Origin: Rhodoferax saidenbachensis
GTDB taxonomy: Bacteria; Pseudomonadota; Gammaproteobacteria; Burkholderiales; Burkholderiaceae_C
Reading direction: 5' to 3'
DNA: 64,000 bases
Assembly (NCBI RefSeq): GCF_001955715.1
Contig: NZ_CP019239.1
Location: 1,612,001-1,676,000, forward strand
Shown here: one piece after another, positions 26,652-34,723 of the stretch
Numbering within the stretch: position 1 is the stretch's first letter
How the letters are laid out: each line of letters begins with the position of its first letter
The notes under the pieces: generated by a model
Seen by the model: only the letters and a program-made list of their open reading frames with translations
Databases searched by the model: none
What the model was told of the DNA's origin: nothing
Position numbers and translations under genes: made by a program

Positions 26652-28046
26652 ATGCAGCCCACCGTAGAACGCATACCCGATGACCTGTTGCGCCGCTTTG
26701 ATGTGGCAGGGCCGCGCTATACCTCGTACCCCACCGCAGACCGGTTTGTCGAAGCTTTTGGCGCCGACGACTACGCCCAGGCACTTGCCCAGCGGCGCAG
26801 CGGTGCAGCGGCGCTGGCTTTGCCCTTGTCGTTGTACGTGCACATACCGTTCTGTGAATCACTGTGCTACTACTGCGCCTGCAACAAGATCATCACCAAA
26901 CACCATGACCGTGCCACCGCCTATTTGCGGTACCTGAGCCGCGAGGTGGACCTGCACACCGCACTGATAGGGCGCGGGCAAACGGTGAGCCAGTTGCACC
27001 TGGGCGGCGGTACCCCCACGTTTTTGAACGACGGGGAACTGCGGGAGCTCATGGACATGCTGCGCCGCAGTTTCAACTTTGCGCCAGGTGGTGAGTACTC
27101 CATTGAGGTAGACCCCCGCACCATTGACGTGAAGCGGCTGGACACGCTGGCTGAGTTGGGCTTCAACCGCCTGAGCTTTGGGGTGCAGGACTTTGACCCG
27201 GCAGTGCAAAAGGCGGTGCACCGCGTGCAGCCGGCCGAGCAGGTGTTTGCGCTGGTGGAGGCGGCACGTGTGCGCGGCTTCGAGTCCATCAACGTGGACC
27301 TGATTTACGGCTTGCCGCAGCAAAGCCCCGAGTCGTTTGATCGCACGCTGGCCCAGGTGAACCAGTTGCGCCCCGACCGCATCGCCCTGTACGCCTATGC
27401 CCATTTGCCAGAGCGCTTCAAGCCCCAGCGCCGCATTGCCACCGTCGAGCTGCCCAATGCCGCAGCCAAGGTGTCCATGCAGTCGCGTTCGCTGGCGGCA
27501 TTTTTGTCGGCCGGTTATGTGTACGTGGGTATGGACCACTTTGCCTTGCCCGATGACGCACTGGCCGTGGCCAAACGCCAGGGGCGCCTGCACCGCAATT
27601 TCCAAGGCTACAGCACACAGCCAGACTGCGACCTGATCGGTCTGGGCGTGTCGTCCATAGGGCGCATTGGCGCCACCTACAGCCAGAACGCCAAAACCCT
27701 GGACGAGTATTACGATTTTCTGGACCAGGGCCGTTTTCCCGTGGTGCGTGGTTTGGCGTTGACCCGCGATGACATCCTGCGCCGCGCCGTCATCATGGCG
27801 CTGATGTGCCAGGGCCAACTGCTCTACGAATCGATAGAACTCGCGCACCTGGTGGACTTCAAGTCCTACTTCGCTGCCGAACTGGGAACTCTGCGCGAGA
27901 TGGCGCAGCAAGGCATGGTGGTGCTGGACGACGCGGGCATCCAGGTCACGGCGCAAGGCTGGTTCTTTGTGCGCGCGCTGGCCATGGTGTTTGACCGCCA
28001 TTTGCAAACCGACCGTACCCGCGCCCGGTTTTCCAAGATCATTTAG
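26652..28046 (+). CDS. hemN: Oxygen-independent coproporphyrinogen III dehydrogenase
   Basis: 464 residues. This radical SAM enzyme oxidatively decarboxylates coproporphyrinogen III without O2, supplying haem when HemF cannot work. The 4Fe-4S motif CESLCYYC gives Cys68, Cys72 and Cys75. Family signatures are PRYTSYPTADRF, HLGGGTPTF, LSFGVQDFDPAVQ, VDLIYGLP and the C-terminal FFVRALAMVFD. The start has AGAGGAAA upstream. Its FNR box and place beside fnr and cco fit microaerobic induction. Confidence 0.97.
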   Translation: MQPTVERIPDDLLRRFDVAGPRYTSYPTADRFVEAFGADDYAQALAQRRSGAAALALPLSLYVHIPFCESLCYYCACNKIITKHHDRATAYLRYLSREVDLHTALIGRGQTVSQLHLGGGTPTFLNDGELRELMDMLRRSFNFAPGGEYSIEVDPRTIDVKRLDTLAELGFNRLSFGVQDFDPAVQKAVHRVQPAEQVFALVEAARVRGFESINVDLIYGLPQQSPESFDRTLAQVNQLRPDRIALYAYAHLPERFKPQRRIATVELPNAAAKVSMQSRSLAAFLSAGYVYVGMDHFALPDDALAVAKRQGRLHRNFQGYSTQPDCDLIGLGVSSIGRIGATYSQNAKTLDEYYDFLDQGRFPVVRGLALTRDDILRRAVIMALMCQGQLLYESIELAHLVDFKSYFAAELGTLREMAQQGMVVLDDAGIQVTAQGWFFVRALAMVFDRHLQTDRTRARFSKII

Positions 28047-28055
28047 CATGCATCC

Positions 28056-28745
28056 ATGCAATCTTCACTGGCGCTGACTGCACTGCTGATGGGCTTGGTC
28101 GGCGGCCCCCATTGTGTGGCCATGTGTGGCGCCGCCTGTGCAGGCATCGGTCAAGCTGCGGGTCCGCGCAAAAATTCCGCACTGCTGACCTTCCAGGCCG
28201 GGCGGGTGCTGGGCTATTCCGCTTTGGGCGGACTTGCCGCTGCTTCCATGCAAGGCTTGGGTTGGCTCACCGTGCAATCTGCGGCCTTGCGCCCGGTGTG
28301 GTCGTTATTCCACGTGGCTGCCATGGTGCTCGGTTTGGTCTTGTTGTGGCAGGCACGCCAACCGGTATGGCTGGAAGCCACGGGCCGCAGCATCTGGGCC
28401 AAGGCACGCGCTTTGGGCAATGGCTGGGGCCGCGGTGCGCCGCTGTTGCTGGGCGGCCTGTGGGCACTCTTGCCTTGTGGGCTGTTGTATTCAGCGCTAC
28501 TGGTGGCGGCCATGGCCGGTAGCGTGCTGGACGGCATGGCCGTGATGGCCCTGTTTGCACTGGGCACCAGCGTCACCATGACGGCGGGCCCCTGGCTCTG
28601 GCTGCGCCTGCGTGGCAACGTTGCGGGGCAGGGCAGCGGTGCCTGGGGGGTGCGCCTGGCCGGTGCCGCCCTGGCGGTCAGCTCGGCATGGGCTTTGTGG
28701 ATGGGGCTGGTGCACAATCAAGCTCCCTGGTGCGTACCCCAGTGA
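28056..28745 (+). CDS. Sulfite exporter TauE/SafE-like (DsbD_2 family) membrane protein
   Basis: 229 residues, six predicted TM helices. The N-terminal GGPHCVAMCGAACAG with paired Cys and the later WALLPCGLLYSALL are the signature of the small TauE/DsbD_2-like proteins that accompany cbb3 and haem genes. Paired Cys in membrane helices suggest thiol or copper handling rather than sulfite export. It starts 9 bp after hemN and is probably co-transcribed with it. Confidence 0.88.
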   Translation: MQSSLALTALLMGLVGGPHCVAMCGAACAGIGQAAGPRKNSALLTFQAGRVLGYSALGGLAAASMQGLGWLTVQSAALRPVWSLFHVAAMVLGLVLLWQARQPVWLEATGRSIWAKARALGNGWGRGAPLLLGGLWALLPCGLLYSALLVAAMAGSVLDGMAVMALFALGTSVTMTAGPWLWLRLRGNVAGQGSGAWGVRLAGAALAVSSAWALWMGLVHNQAPWCVPQ

Positions 28746-28779
28746 ACGCCCCATTCACTCTTCGAGGACAGTTCCTGAC

Positions 28780-29850
28780 ATGGATAGTTCTGTACTTGCG
28801 TCGGAAGCCTTGCGACTGTTGGAGTTGCAGTCGCTGGGCATCCTGGATACCCCCGCGGAGCAGGCTTACGACGATTTGGTGAGCCTGGCCGCCTACATCT
28901 GTGACACCCCGATTGCGCTGATTTCCCTGATTGATGAAGACCGCCAGTGGTTCAAGGCCCGCGTTGGTCTGAACGATATGGAGACCCCGCGAGGCATGGC
29001 CTTTTGCGCCCACGCCATCATTGACCCCGAACATGTGATGGAGGTGCCCAACGCGCTGGAAGACCCGCGGTTTGTGGACAACCCGCTGGTCACTGGTAAT
29101 CCGGATATCCGCTTCTACGCGGGTGCGCCTCTGGTCACTGCTTCCGGTTCGGCCTTGGGCACGATCTGCGTGATTGATACGGTACCGCGCAAACTGACCG
29201 AGGCGCAAAACAAGGCGCTGAAGGCGTTATCGCGTCAGGTGGCGCAACTGCTGGCCTTGCACCGCGCCAACACCGAACTGCAACTACTGACGCGCCTCCA
29301 AAGGACACGCCAGCAGGAGCTGGAAGAACATGAAAAGCAGTTGCAGGAAGAAAACCATGCGCTGGCCCAGCAGACTGTGATGGATGCGCTGACCGGCCTC
29401 AAAAACCGCCGTGCGTTTGACCGCATTCTGGCCAACGAGTACGCACGTTCCATGCGTGCGCGCTCTGGCATGGCGTTGCTGATGGTGGATGTGGACCACT
29501 TCAAGGCCTACAACGACCAGTATGGCCACCAGGCCGGTGACAAGGCGCTGCAAGCGGTGGCTGCAGCGATCCAGTCCCAGGCGCGCGCCTATGACCACGT
29601 GACGCGTTACGGCGGTGAAGAGTTTGGCGTTGTGCTGCCCGACACCCACCTGGCCGACATGCGTGCCGTGGCCGAACGTATCCGGCTGGCCGTGCAGTCG
29701 CTGACGGGCCTGCACCGCCCGGTGACGGTGAGTGTGGGGGCCGCCCTGTCGGATCCGATGGCCTCGCCAGCTTCGCTGGTGGAGCGGGCCGATCAAGCGC
29801 TCTATCAGGCCAAGCTGAATGGTCGCAACCGGGTGCAAATTGCACTGTAG
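28780..29850 (+). CDS. GAF-GGDEF diguanylate cyclase
   Basis: 356 residues, soluble. A GAF domain (about 15-160, with LISLIDEDRQWFKARVGL) is followed by a coiled coil (about 160-200) and a GGDEF domain. The active site is GGEEF at 278-282, and an inhibitory I-site RAYD lies at 269-272, exactly five residues upstream. It should make c-di-GMP and be product-inhibited. Its place at the end of the microaerobic block suggests a link between oxygen state and c-di-GMP, which the sequence cannot prove. Confidence 0.93.
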   Translation: MDSSVLASEALRLLELQSLGILDTPAEQAYDDLVSLAAYICDTPIALISLIDEDRQWFKARVGLNDMETPRGMAFCAHAIIDPEHVMEVPNALEDPRFVDNPLVTGNPDIRFYAGAPLVTASGSALGTICVIDTVPRKLTEAQNKALKALSRQVAQLLALHRANTELQLLTRLQRTRQQELEEHEKQLQEENHALAQQTVMDALTGLKNRRAFDRILANEYARSMRARSGMALLMVDVDHFKAYNDQYGHQAGDKALQAVAAAIQSQARAYDHVTRYGGEEFGVVLPDTHLADMRAVAERIRLAVQSLTGLHRPVTVSVGAALSDPMASPASLVERADQALYQAKLNGRNRVQIAL

Positions 29851-29942
29851 GTGTGCTTGGTGTGGGCCATGTGGATGGGCCGGTGCACCAACAGGCTTCG
29901 TGCGGCAAGCCGCTCTGCGTCACAGTTTTTAGCCGTGTGCGC

Positions 29943-30386
29943 TTACCGCAGTACCAGCACCGCAATGGTGGTGTGTGTCAACACATGCTGGGTTTCACTG
30001 CCCAGCAGCAGGCGTTTGATGCCCTTGCGGCCATGGGATGCCATCACGATCAGGTCACAGCGGTGCTTTTTGGCCGCCGCGATGATGGAGTCGGAAACAA
30101 TGTCGGATTTGATGGTCACTGCCTTGGCCTTCACGCCTTTGGACAGGGATAGCTTTTTGACGGCATCCACCACCGCCTGGCCTTTGTCGACCCACAGCTT
30201 TTCCACGCGGCTGACGTCTATCGCGTCCACGGCAATACCCCCGTCGAAGTAACTCATGGGGTAGCGCGGCACCACATTCAAAGCCACCAGCTCTGCGCCA
30301 TTGAGCGCTGCCAGCGCGACGGCGCTGTTGACGGCCTTTTTGGACAAGGTGGTTCCATCGGTTGCAACCAGAATACGTTTGAACAT
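29943..30386 (-). CDS. Universal stress protein A family, paralogue 2
   Basis: 147 residues from MFKRILVATDG with AGGAGCC-type purines upstream; the frame runs further upstream without support. It is very close to the paralogue at 17231-17674: both share VVPRYPxSYF(D/E)GG, KGVK(A/T)KAVT(V/I)KSD and an unbroken match from IIAAAKKHRCDL to QHVLTH. Both copies have the same orientation and bracket the cbb3/fnr/hemN genes. No perfect FNR box is visible upstream of this copy. Confidence 0.93.
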   Translation of the reverse strand: MFKRILVATDGTTLSKKAVNSAVALAALNGAELVALNVVPRYPMSYFDGGIAVDAIDVSRVEKLWVDKGQAVVDAVKKLSLSKGVKAKAVTIKSDIVSDSIIAAAKKHRCDLIVMASHGRKGIKRLLLGSETQHVLTHTTIAVLVLR

Positions 30387-30587
30387 GAGAGGCTCCTTTT
30401 CAGGCGAATGCCTGTGTGGATTCAGTGTGACCGCAAGGCCTACTTCTGTCAGTGTGTTACCACACATAGGCACGAGCTCCTTCAGCGCCGAACCAGCGTA
30501 TGACTCGCGCTTTTGAGTGCTGCTAGATTTTTTAGCTAGTTGATATAGTCCGCTCGATAGAACTTTCAAGTCAACAGGGAGGACCGA

Positions 30588-31568
30588 ATGGTGTTTGAGA
30601 TCAAAGATCTGACGGGTCTAGGTAAGCCGCTCACAAAATTGATGGATGTCGCATCCAAAGGGTTGGGGGTTTTATGGCGTCCACAGGCAATTCGTCGGGA
30701 AGCTGATGCGAGGGCCTACGAAATTCAGACGATTGCAAAAGCTCAAGCGAACGCGGAAGTTACTCGAAGAAACATTGATATTGATGCTTCACTGTCGCGG
30801 ATTCAAGAAATTTCGACTGTAAATCCCGAACTTGCAGAGCGCGCAAGACAGCGTTTACTAATTCGTGAAGTTGAAGGTCAAAAGAATCTCGAAGCAGTAG
30901 TCGAACAGGCTTATGTCGCCTTACCTTTGTCAGTGTCTGAAGCCCCAGTAAATGAAACCTGGAGGCGAAAATTTTTTCAAGAAGCCGAAAATGTGTGTGA
31001 TGAGGATATGCAGCTTTTGTGGGGGAAAATTCTCGCTGGTGAAGTCAGTTCACCTGGGACATATAGTCTTCGTACGCTGAGTGTGCTTCGTGAGTTGAGC
31101 GCACATGAGGCAGAAACATTTAGGACTGCTTGTTCAATTGCAATGTCGGATGGTTCTATTGCAATACCTGGGGACGATTTGAATTCTGCGTTAGTTCCTT
31201 TTGGGATTGCGTATGGAGATTTGATTCGGCTGCGTGATGCCGGTCTAATGACCAGTGGCGACTCTCTCAAAAGAACATATAAGTCGCCTTCTTTAGATGA
31301 TTCTGACGGGCCGAAATTTGCTTTCCTCTCAAACAATGGCATCTCTATTCAATTGAGTGTTCCGCCTGGCGGCTTAATTCAATTTCCTACTGTTCTTTTC
31401 ACCTCCGTTGGACGTGAGCTACAAAGGCTAATGAGTATTTCGCCAAACCAAGCGTATTTCAGCGCCCTGGGTAATTTTTGGCGCATTAGGTCAATCAATG
31501 CAAAGCGCAGTAGTGAACTCACTCAGAGTGAGGGAGTCGTGGCCCAGACTTTTGAGCAAGATTTGTAA
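30588..31568 (+). CDS. DUF2806-family protein, AT-rich
   Basis: 326 residues with a GGGAGGACCGA ribosome site. I recognise the DUF2806 pattern WRRKFFQEAENVCDEDMQLLWGKILAGEV followed by GTYSLRTLSVLRELSAHEAE. The N-terminus is a long helical, coiled-coil-like segment. The function of the family is unknown. Base composition is clearly lower in GC than neighbouring genes and codon choice differs (many ATT, GAA, TTT), which suggests recent horizontal acquisition as a single-gene cargo. Confidence 0.8.
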   Translation: MVFEIKDLTGLGKPLTKLMDVASKGLGVLWRPQAIRREADARAYEIQTIAKAQANAEVTRRNIDIDASLSRIQEISTVNPELAERARQRLLIREVEGQKNLEAVVEQAYVALPLSVSEAPVNETWRRKFFQEAENVCDEDMQLLWGKILAGEVSSPGTYSLRTLSVLRELSAHEAETFRTACSIAMSDGSIAIPGDDLNSALVPFGIAYGDLIRLRDAGLMTSGDSLKRTYKSPSLDDSDGPKFAFLSNNGISIQLSVPPGGLIQFPTVLFTSVGRELQRLMSISPNQAYFSALGNFWRIRSINAKRSSELTQSEGVVAQTFEQDL

Positions 31569-31687
31569 ACTAATTCGGTGGCCAGCGCATGAATGTTGAG
31601 GCACCGCAGAGTAGGGTGTTGAATGAACTGTTGGTGGGGGGTAGCGTTCATCTGCGAAAATCAGGTAACCGTTTGATTTCAAAGAAA

Positions 31688-32671
31688 ATGTTCGCACACA
31701 CCCCCTGGCGCCTCTCTGTGGCACCCATGATGGACTGGACGGACAGGCATTGCCGTTACCTGCACCGCCTGCTGACCCGCCACACGCTGCTCTATACCGA
31801 GATGGTGACCACTGGCGCGCTGATCCATGGCGATGTGCCGCGGCATCTGCGTTTCAACGCCGAAGAGCATCCGCTGGCCCTGCAACTGGGGGGCAGCGAG
31901 CCGGCCGATCTGGCGCAGTGCGCCAAGCTGGGCCAGGACTGGGGTTACGACGAAATCAACATCAACTGCGGCTGCCCCAGCGAACGGGTACAGCGCGGCG
32001 CCTTTGGTGCCTGCCTGATGAACGAGGCGCCGCTGGTGGCCGATTGTGTGAAGGCCATGGTCGATGTGGTGGATGTACCGGTGACAGTGAAGCACCGCAT
32101 TGGCATCGACAAAAATGAGAGCTACGACTTTGTGCGCGACTTCATTGGCACGGTCAGCGAAGCCGGTTGCAATGTGTTCATCGTGCATGCGCGCAATGCC
32201 TGGCTCAAAGGCCTTTCTCCTAAGGAAAACCGCGAAATCCCACCGCTGCGTTATGCGCTGGTGCACCAGCTCAAACGGGAATTTCCGCACCTCACCATTG
32301 CCATCAACGGCGGCCTGACCACCAGCGCCCAGATCACCGAGCAACTGCAGCATGTCGACGGCGTGATGCTGGGCCGCGAGGCCTACCACAACCCTTGGTG
32401 GCTGGCCGAATGGGATGCGGCGTTTTACGGTGCCAGCCCCACGGAGCTCAGCCGCGACATCGTGGAAGAACAAATGGTGGCTTACATGGAGCGTGAGGCA
32501 GCCGAGCACGGTACCTCCTGGTACGCCATTGCGCGCCACATGCTGGGGCTGCGCCACGGCATGCCCGGCGCACGCCGCTGGCGCCAGGTGTGGAGCGACC
32601 ACCGCCTCAAGGGTCTGCCAGCGCGCGAAGTGATGGCCCAGGCCCGCGGAGTCGAACTTGCCGCAGCCTGA
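31688..32671 (+). CDS. dusA: tRNA-dihydrouridine(20/20a) synthase
   Basis: 327 residues from MFAHTPWRLSVAP; an open extension to 31589 is not supported by homology. This FMN enzyme reduces U20/U20a in tRNA. DusA signatures: APMMDWTDRHCRYLHRLL, LLYTEMVTTGALIHG, ININCGCPSERVQRGAFGACLM with active-site Cys109, VTVKHRIGID, HARNAWLKGLSPKENR and INGGLTTSAQ. Its last 14 bp overlap the EamA frame. Confidence 0.96.
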   Translation: MFAHTPWRLSVAPMMDWTDRHCRYLHRLLTRHTLLYTEMVTTGALIHGDVPRHLRFNAEEHPLALQLGGSEPADLAQCAKLGQDWGYDEININCGCPSERVQRGAFGACLMNEAPLVADCVKAMVDVVDVPVTVKHRIGIDKNESYDFVRDFIGTVSEAGCNVFIVHARNAWLKGLSPKENREIPPLRYALVHQLKREFPHLTIAINGGLTTSAQITEQLQHVDGVMLGREAYHNPWWLAEWDAAFYGASPTELSRDIVEEQMVAYMEREAAEHGTSWYAIARHMLGLRHGMPGARRWRQVWSDHRLKGLPAREVMAQARGVELAAA

Positions 32672-33581
32672 GACTGCGCTACAGACTGCGGCAGCTACGG
32701 CGCGCACAGAACGGCTCGCCCGCCTGGCGCTGTGGGGCGTGCCCTCGTTGTGGGCGGTGAACGTCATCGTTGCGCGGCGTGCGCCGGGTGTGGTGGAGCC
32801 TTACACCCTGGCGCTGGGGCGTTGGGCCGTGGCAGGCCTGCTACTGGGACTGATGGCGCGGCACGAGTTGTGGGCGCAGCGCCAGGCCATTGCCCGGGTC
32901 TGGCACCAGTACGTGGTGCTGGGTTTTTGCGGCATGTTGGTGTGCGGCGCCTGGGTGTATGTGGGTGCCAAAACCACAACGGCCATGAACATTGCGTTGA
33001 TTTACTCCGCCGCTCCCGTGCTGATTGCCGTGGGGGCCGTGCTGTGGCTGGGTGAGCGCTTTCGCTGGCAGCAGGCTGTGGGCGTGGTGGTGGCCATGGT
33101 CGGTGTGGTGCATGTGATTGTCAAAGGCCAGTGGACCGCGCTGGCCCAGGTGCAATGGGTCGTGGGGGACGCCTGGATCGTGGCGGCCATGGTGTCTTGG
33201 GCGCTTTATGCACTGCTGCAAAAAGTCTGGTCCAGTACCTTGAGCGCCACGGCGCGGCTGGCGGCCATCTGCGCCGGTGGTGTGGTCGTGCTGCTGCCGT
33301 GTGCGGCCTGGGAATGGGGACAACCCAGCACACCGGCCTTTGGCACCGAAGCGTTGGGCCTGGTGCTCGTTGCCGCGTTGGCGCCGGGGCTGGTGGCCTA
33401 CTGGATTTACGGCTGGGCGCAGAAGGTGCTGGGCGCCAGCCGCGTGGCGGTCACGCTGTACCTCGGGCCGTTGTACGCGGCGGTGGCGGCGTATGGGGTG
33501 CTGGGCGAGCCGCTGGGCTGGCACCACGTGGCTGGGGCGGCGCTGATCCTGCCTGGCGTGTACTGGGTGTCGCGGCGCTAA
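32658..33581 (+). CDS. EamA-family (DMT superfamily) membrane transporter
   Basis: 307 residues, ten TM helices in two EamA repeats (LWGVPSLWAVNVIVARRAPG...GLLLGLM and WIVAAMVSWALYALLQKVW...ALILPGVYWV). EamA proteins export small metabolites or amino acids. The start is uncertain: a TTG at 32658 overlaps dusA by 14 nt, and the next in-frame candidates lie inside the first helix. The substrate is unknown. Confidence 0.85.
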   Translation: MPQPETALQTAAATARTERLARLALWGVPSLWAVNVIVARRAPGVVEPYTLALGRWAVAGLLLGLMARHELWAQRQAIARVWHQYVVLGFCGMLVCGAWVYVGAKTTTAMNIALIYSAAPVLIAVGAVLWLGERFRWQQAVGVVVAMVGVVHVIVKGQWTALAQVQWVVGDAWIVAAMVSWALYALLQKVWSSTLSATARLAAICAGGVVVLLPCAAWEWGQPSTPAFGTEALGLVLVAALAPGLVAYWIYGWAQKVLGASRVAVTLYLGPLYAAVAAYGVLGEPLGWHHVAGAALILPGVYWVSRR

Positions 33582-33607
33582 CACCTCCGGATGTTGCGCT
33601 TGCATGT

Positions 33608-33665
33608 AAAAAGTGGCTCTAGCCCTCATGTAGATTGCGCGAGCAGCTCCTGAATTTGTAGCAAT
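33608..33665 (+). repeat. Dispersed 56-bp repeat, copy 3
   Basis: Intergenic between the EamA and hydrolase genes. Core GGCTCTAGCCCTCATG, then TTGCGCGAGCAGCTCCT, ending TTGTAGCAA. Confidence 0.75.
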
Positions 33666-33821
33666 TTAGGTGTGCGCGTAGCACCATGCGGCGTGTTTTT
33701 CGCCCATGGCTGCCCCGTGCACGGAGCGGTGTGGTCCGTAAATTCACCCGTTTGGGGGATTGGCAGATCGTTTCCATATGCTGAAAATTGCACCAACAAA
33801 CCATTCTTGGGAGCAACGCCT

Positions 33822-34640
33822 GTGTCAGCCAAAGCCCATCTGGACCCCCTGATCAAGAACCACGTGACCGTCCTCGGGCCTGCCGACGCCGAGCGGACCA
33901 TGGTGTTCGTGCACGGCTTCGGGACGGACCAGACGGCATGGCGGGAGGTGCAGGCGGCGTTCACCGCCGGTTGTCGGATCGTGCTGTTGGACAACGTGGG
34001 CGGAGGCAGCACACCGCCAGAGGCTTTTGTTCAGCACCACTACCTGAATCTGCACCGTTATGCAGCGGATTTGCTGGACGTTTGCGAGGCTTTGCAAATC
34101 AGGAATGCGGTGTTGGTGGGGCATTCGGTGGGAGCCATGATCAGCGTGCTGGCAAGCCTGCGCCAGCCGGAGCGGTTTTCGCGCCTGGTACTGATCGGCG
34201 CATCGCCCCGGTACCTGAACGACACGGACTACCACGGAGGCTTTTCCAAGGAAGACCTGAACGGGCTCTACAGTGCCATGGAGACTTCGTACGCCGAGTG
34301 GGCAGACCAATTTGCCCCCGCCGTCATGCGCAACGCAGACCGGCCTGGACTGAGCCAGCACTTCGCAGCGAGCATCAAGTCCATCCCGCAGGAGCGTGCG
34401 CTGACCGTGTTGTATTCCATCTTCCAGTCCGACCACCGCGCCGATGTCAAAAAGGTCCGCCACCCGACCTTGTTGATCCATGCCAACGAGGACCTGGCGG
34501 TGCCTCTGGGTGTCGCCCATTACCTGCACCAGTCCATTGCGGGGAGTCAGCTGGCCGTGGTGGATGCCACCGGCCATCTGCCCCATATCAGCGCCCCCGC
34601 AGCGGTGGTGCAGGCGATGCAGGGCTTTGTGGCGGCGTAG
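33822..34640 (+). CDS. RsbQ-like alpha/beta hydrolase
   Basis: 272 residues from a GTG with GGGAG 8 nt upstream. The opening MVFVHGFGTDQTAWREV, the nucleophile Ser102 in VGHSVGAM, Asp224 in HANEDLAVP and His252 in ATGHLPH form a complete triad. The closest family known to me is RsbQ/KAI2-like hydrolases, which in Bacillus act in stress signalling upstream of sigma-B and in plants bind karrikin or strigolactone. No RsbP-like partner is adjacent. Substrate unknown. Confidence 0.88.
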   Translation: MSAKAHLDPLIKNHVTVLGPADAERTMVFVHGFGTDQTAWREVQAAFTAGCRIVLLDNVGGGSTPPEAFVQHHYLNLHRYAADLLDVCEALQIRNAVLVGHSVGAMISVLASLRQPERFSRLVLIGASPRYLNDTDYHGGFSKEDLNGLYSAMETSYAEWADQFAPAVMRNADRPGLSQHFAASIKSIPQERALTVLYSIFQSDHRADVKKVRHPTLLIHANEDLAVPLGVAHYLHQSIAGSQLAVVDATGHLPHISAPAAVVQAMQGFVAA

Positions 34641-34641
34641 A

Positions 34642-34675
34642 CAAAAAAAGGGAGCGTTGCTGTCACAACGCTCCC
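34642..34675 (-). terminator. Intrinsic terminator of the MCP gene
   Basis: A 10-bp perfect stem GGGAGCGTTG/CAACGCTCCC with a 6-nt loop, preceded by seven A. On the minus strand it is a strong hairpin followed by T7, 48 bp past the MCP stop. It may also stop transcripts of the convergent hydrolase. Confidence 0.9.
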
Positions 34676-34723
34676 CAGTTCCAACGACGCCCTTCTAGTT
34701 GTTGCGCCCGGGTACAGGCGTGC

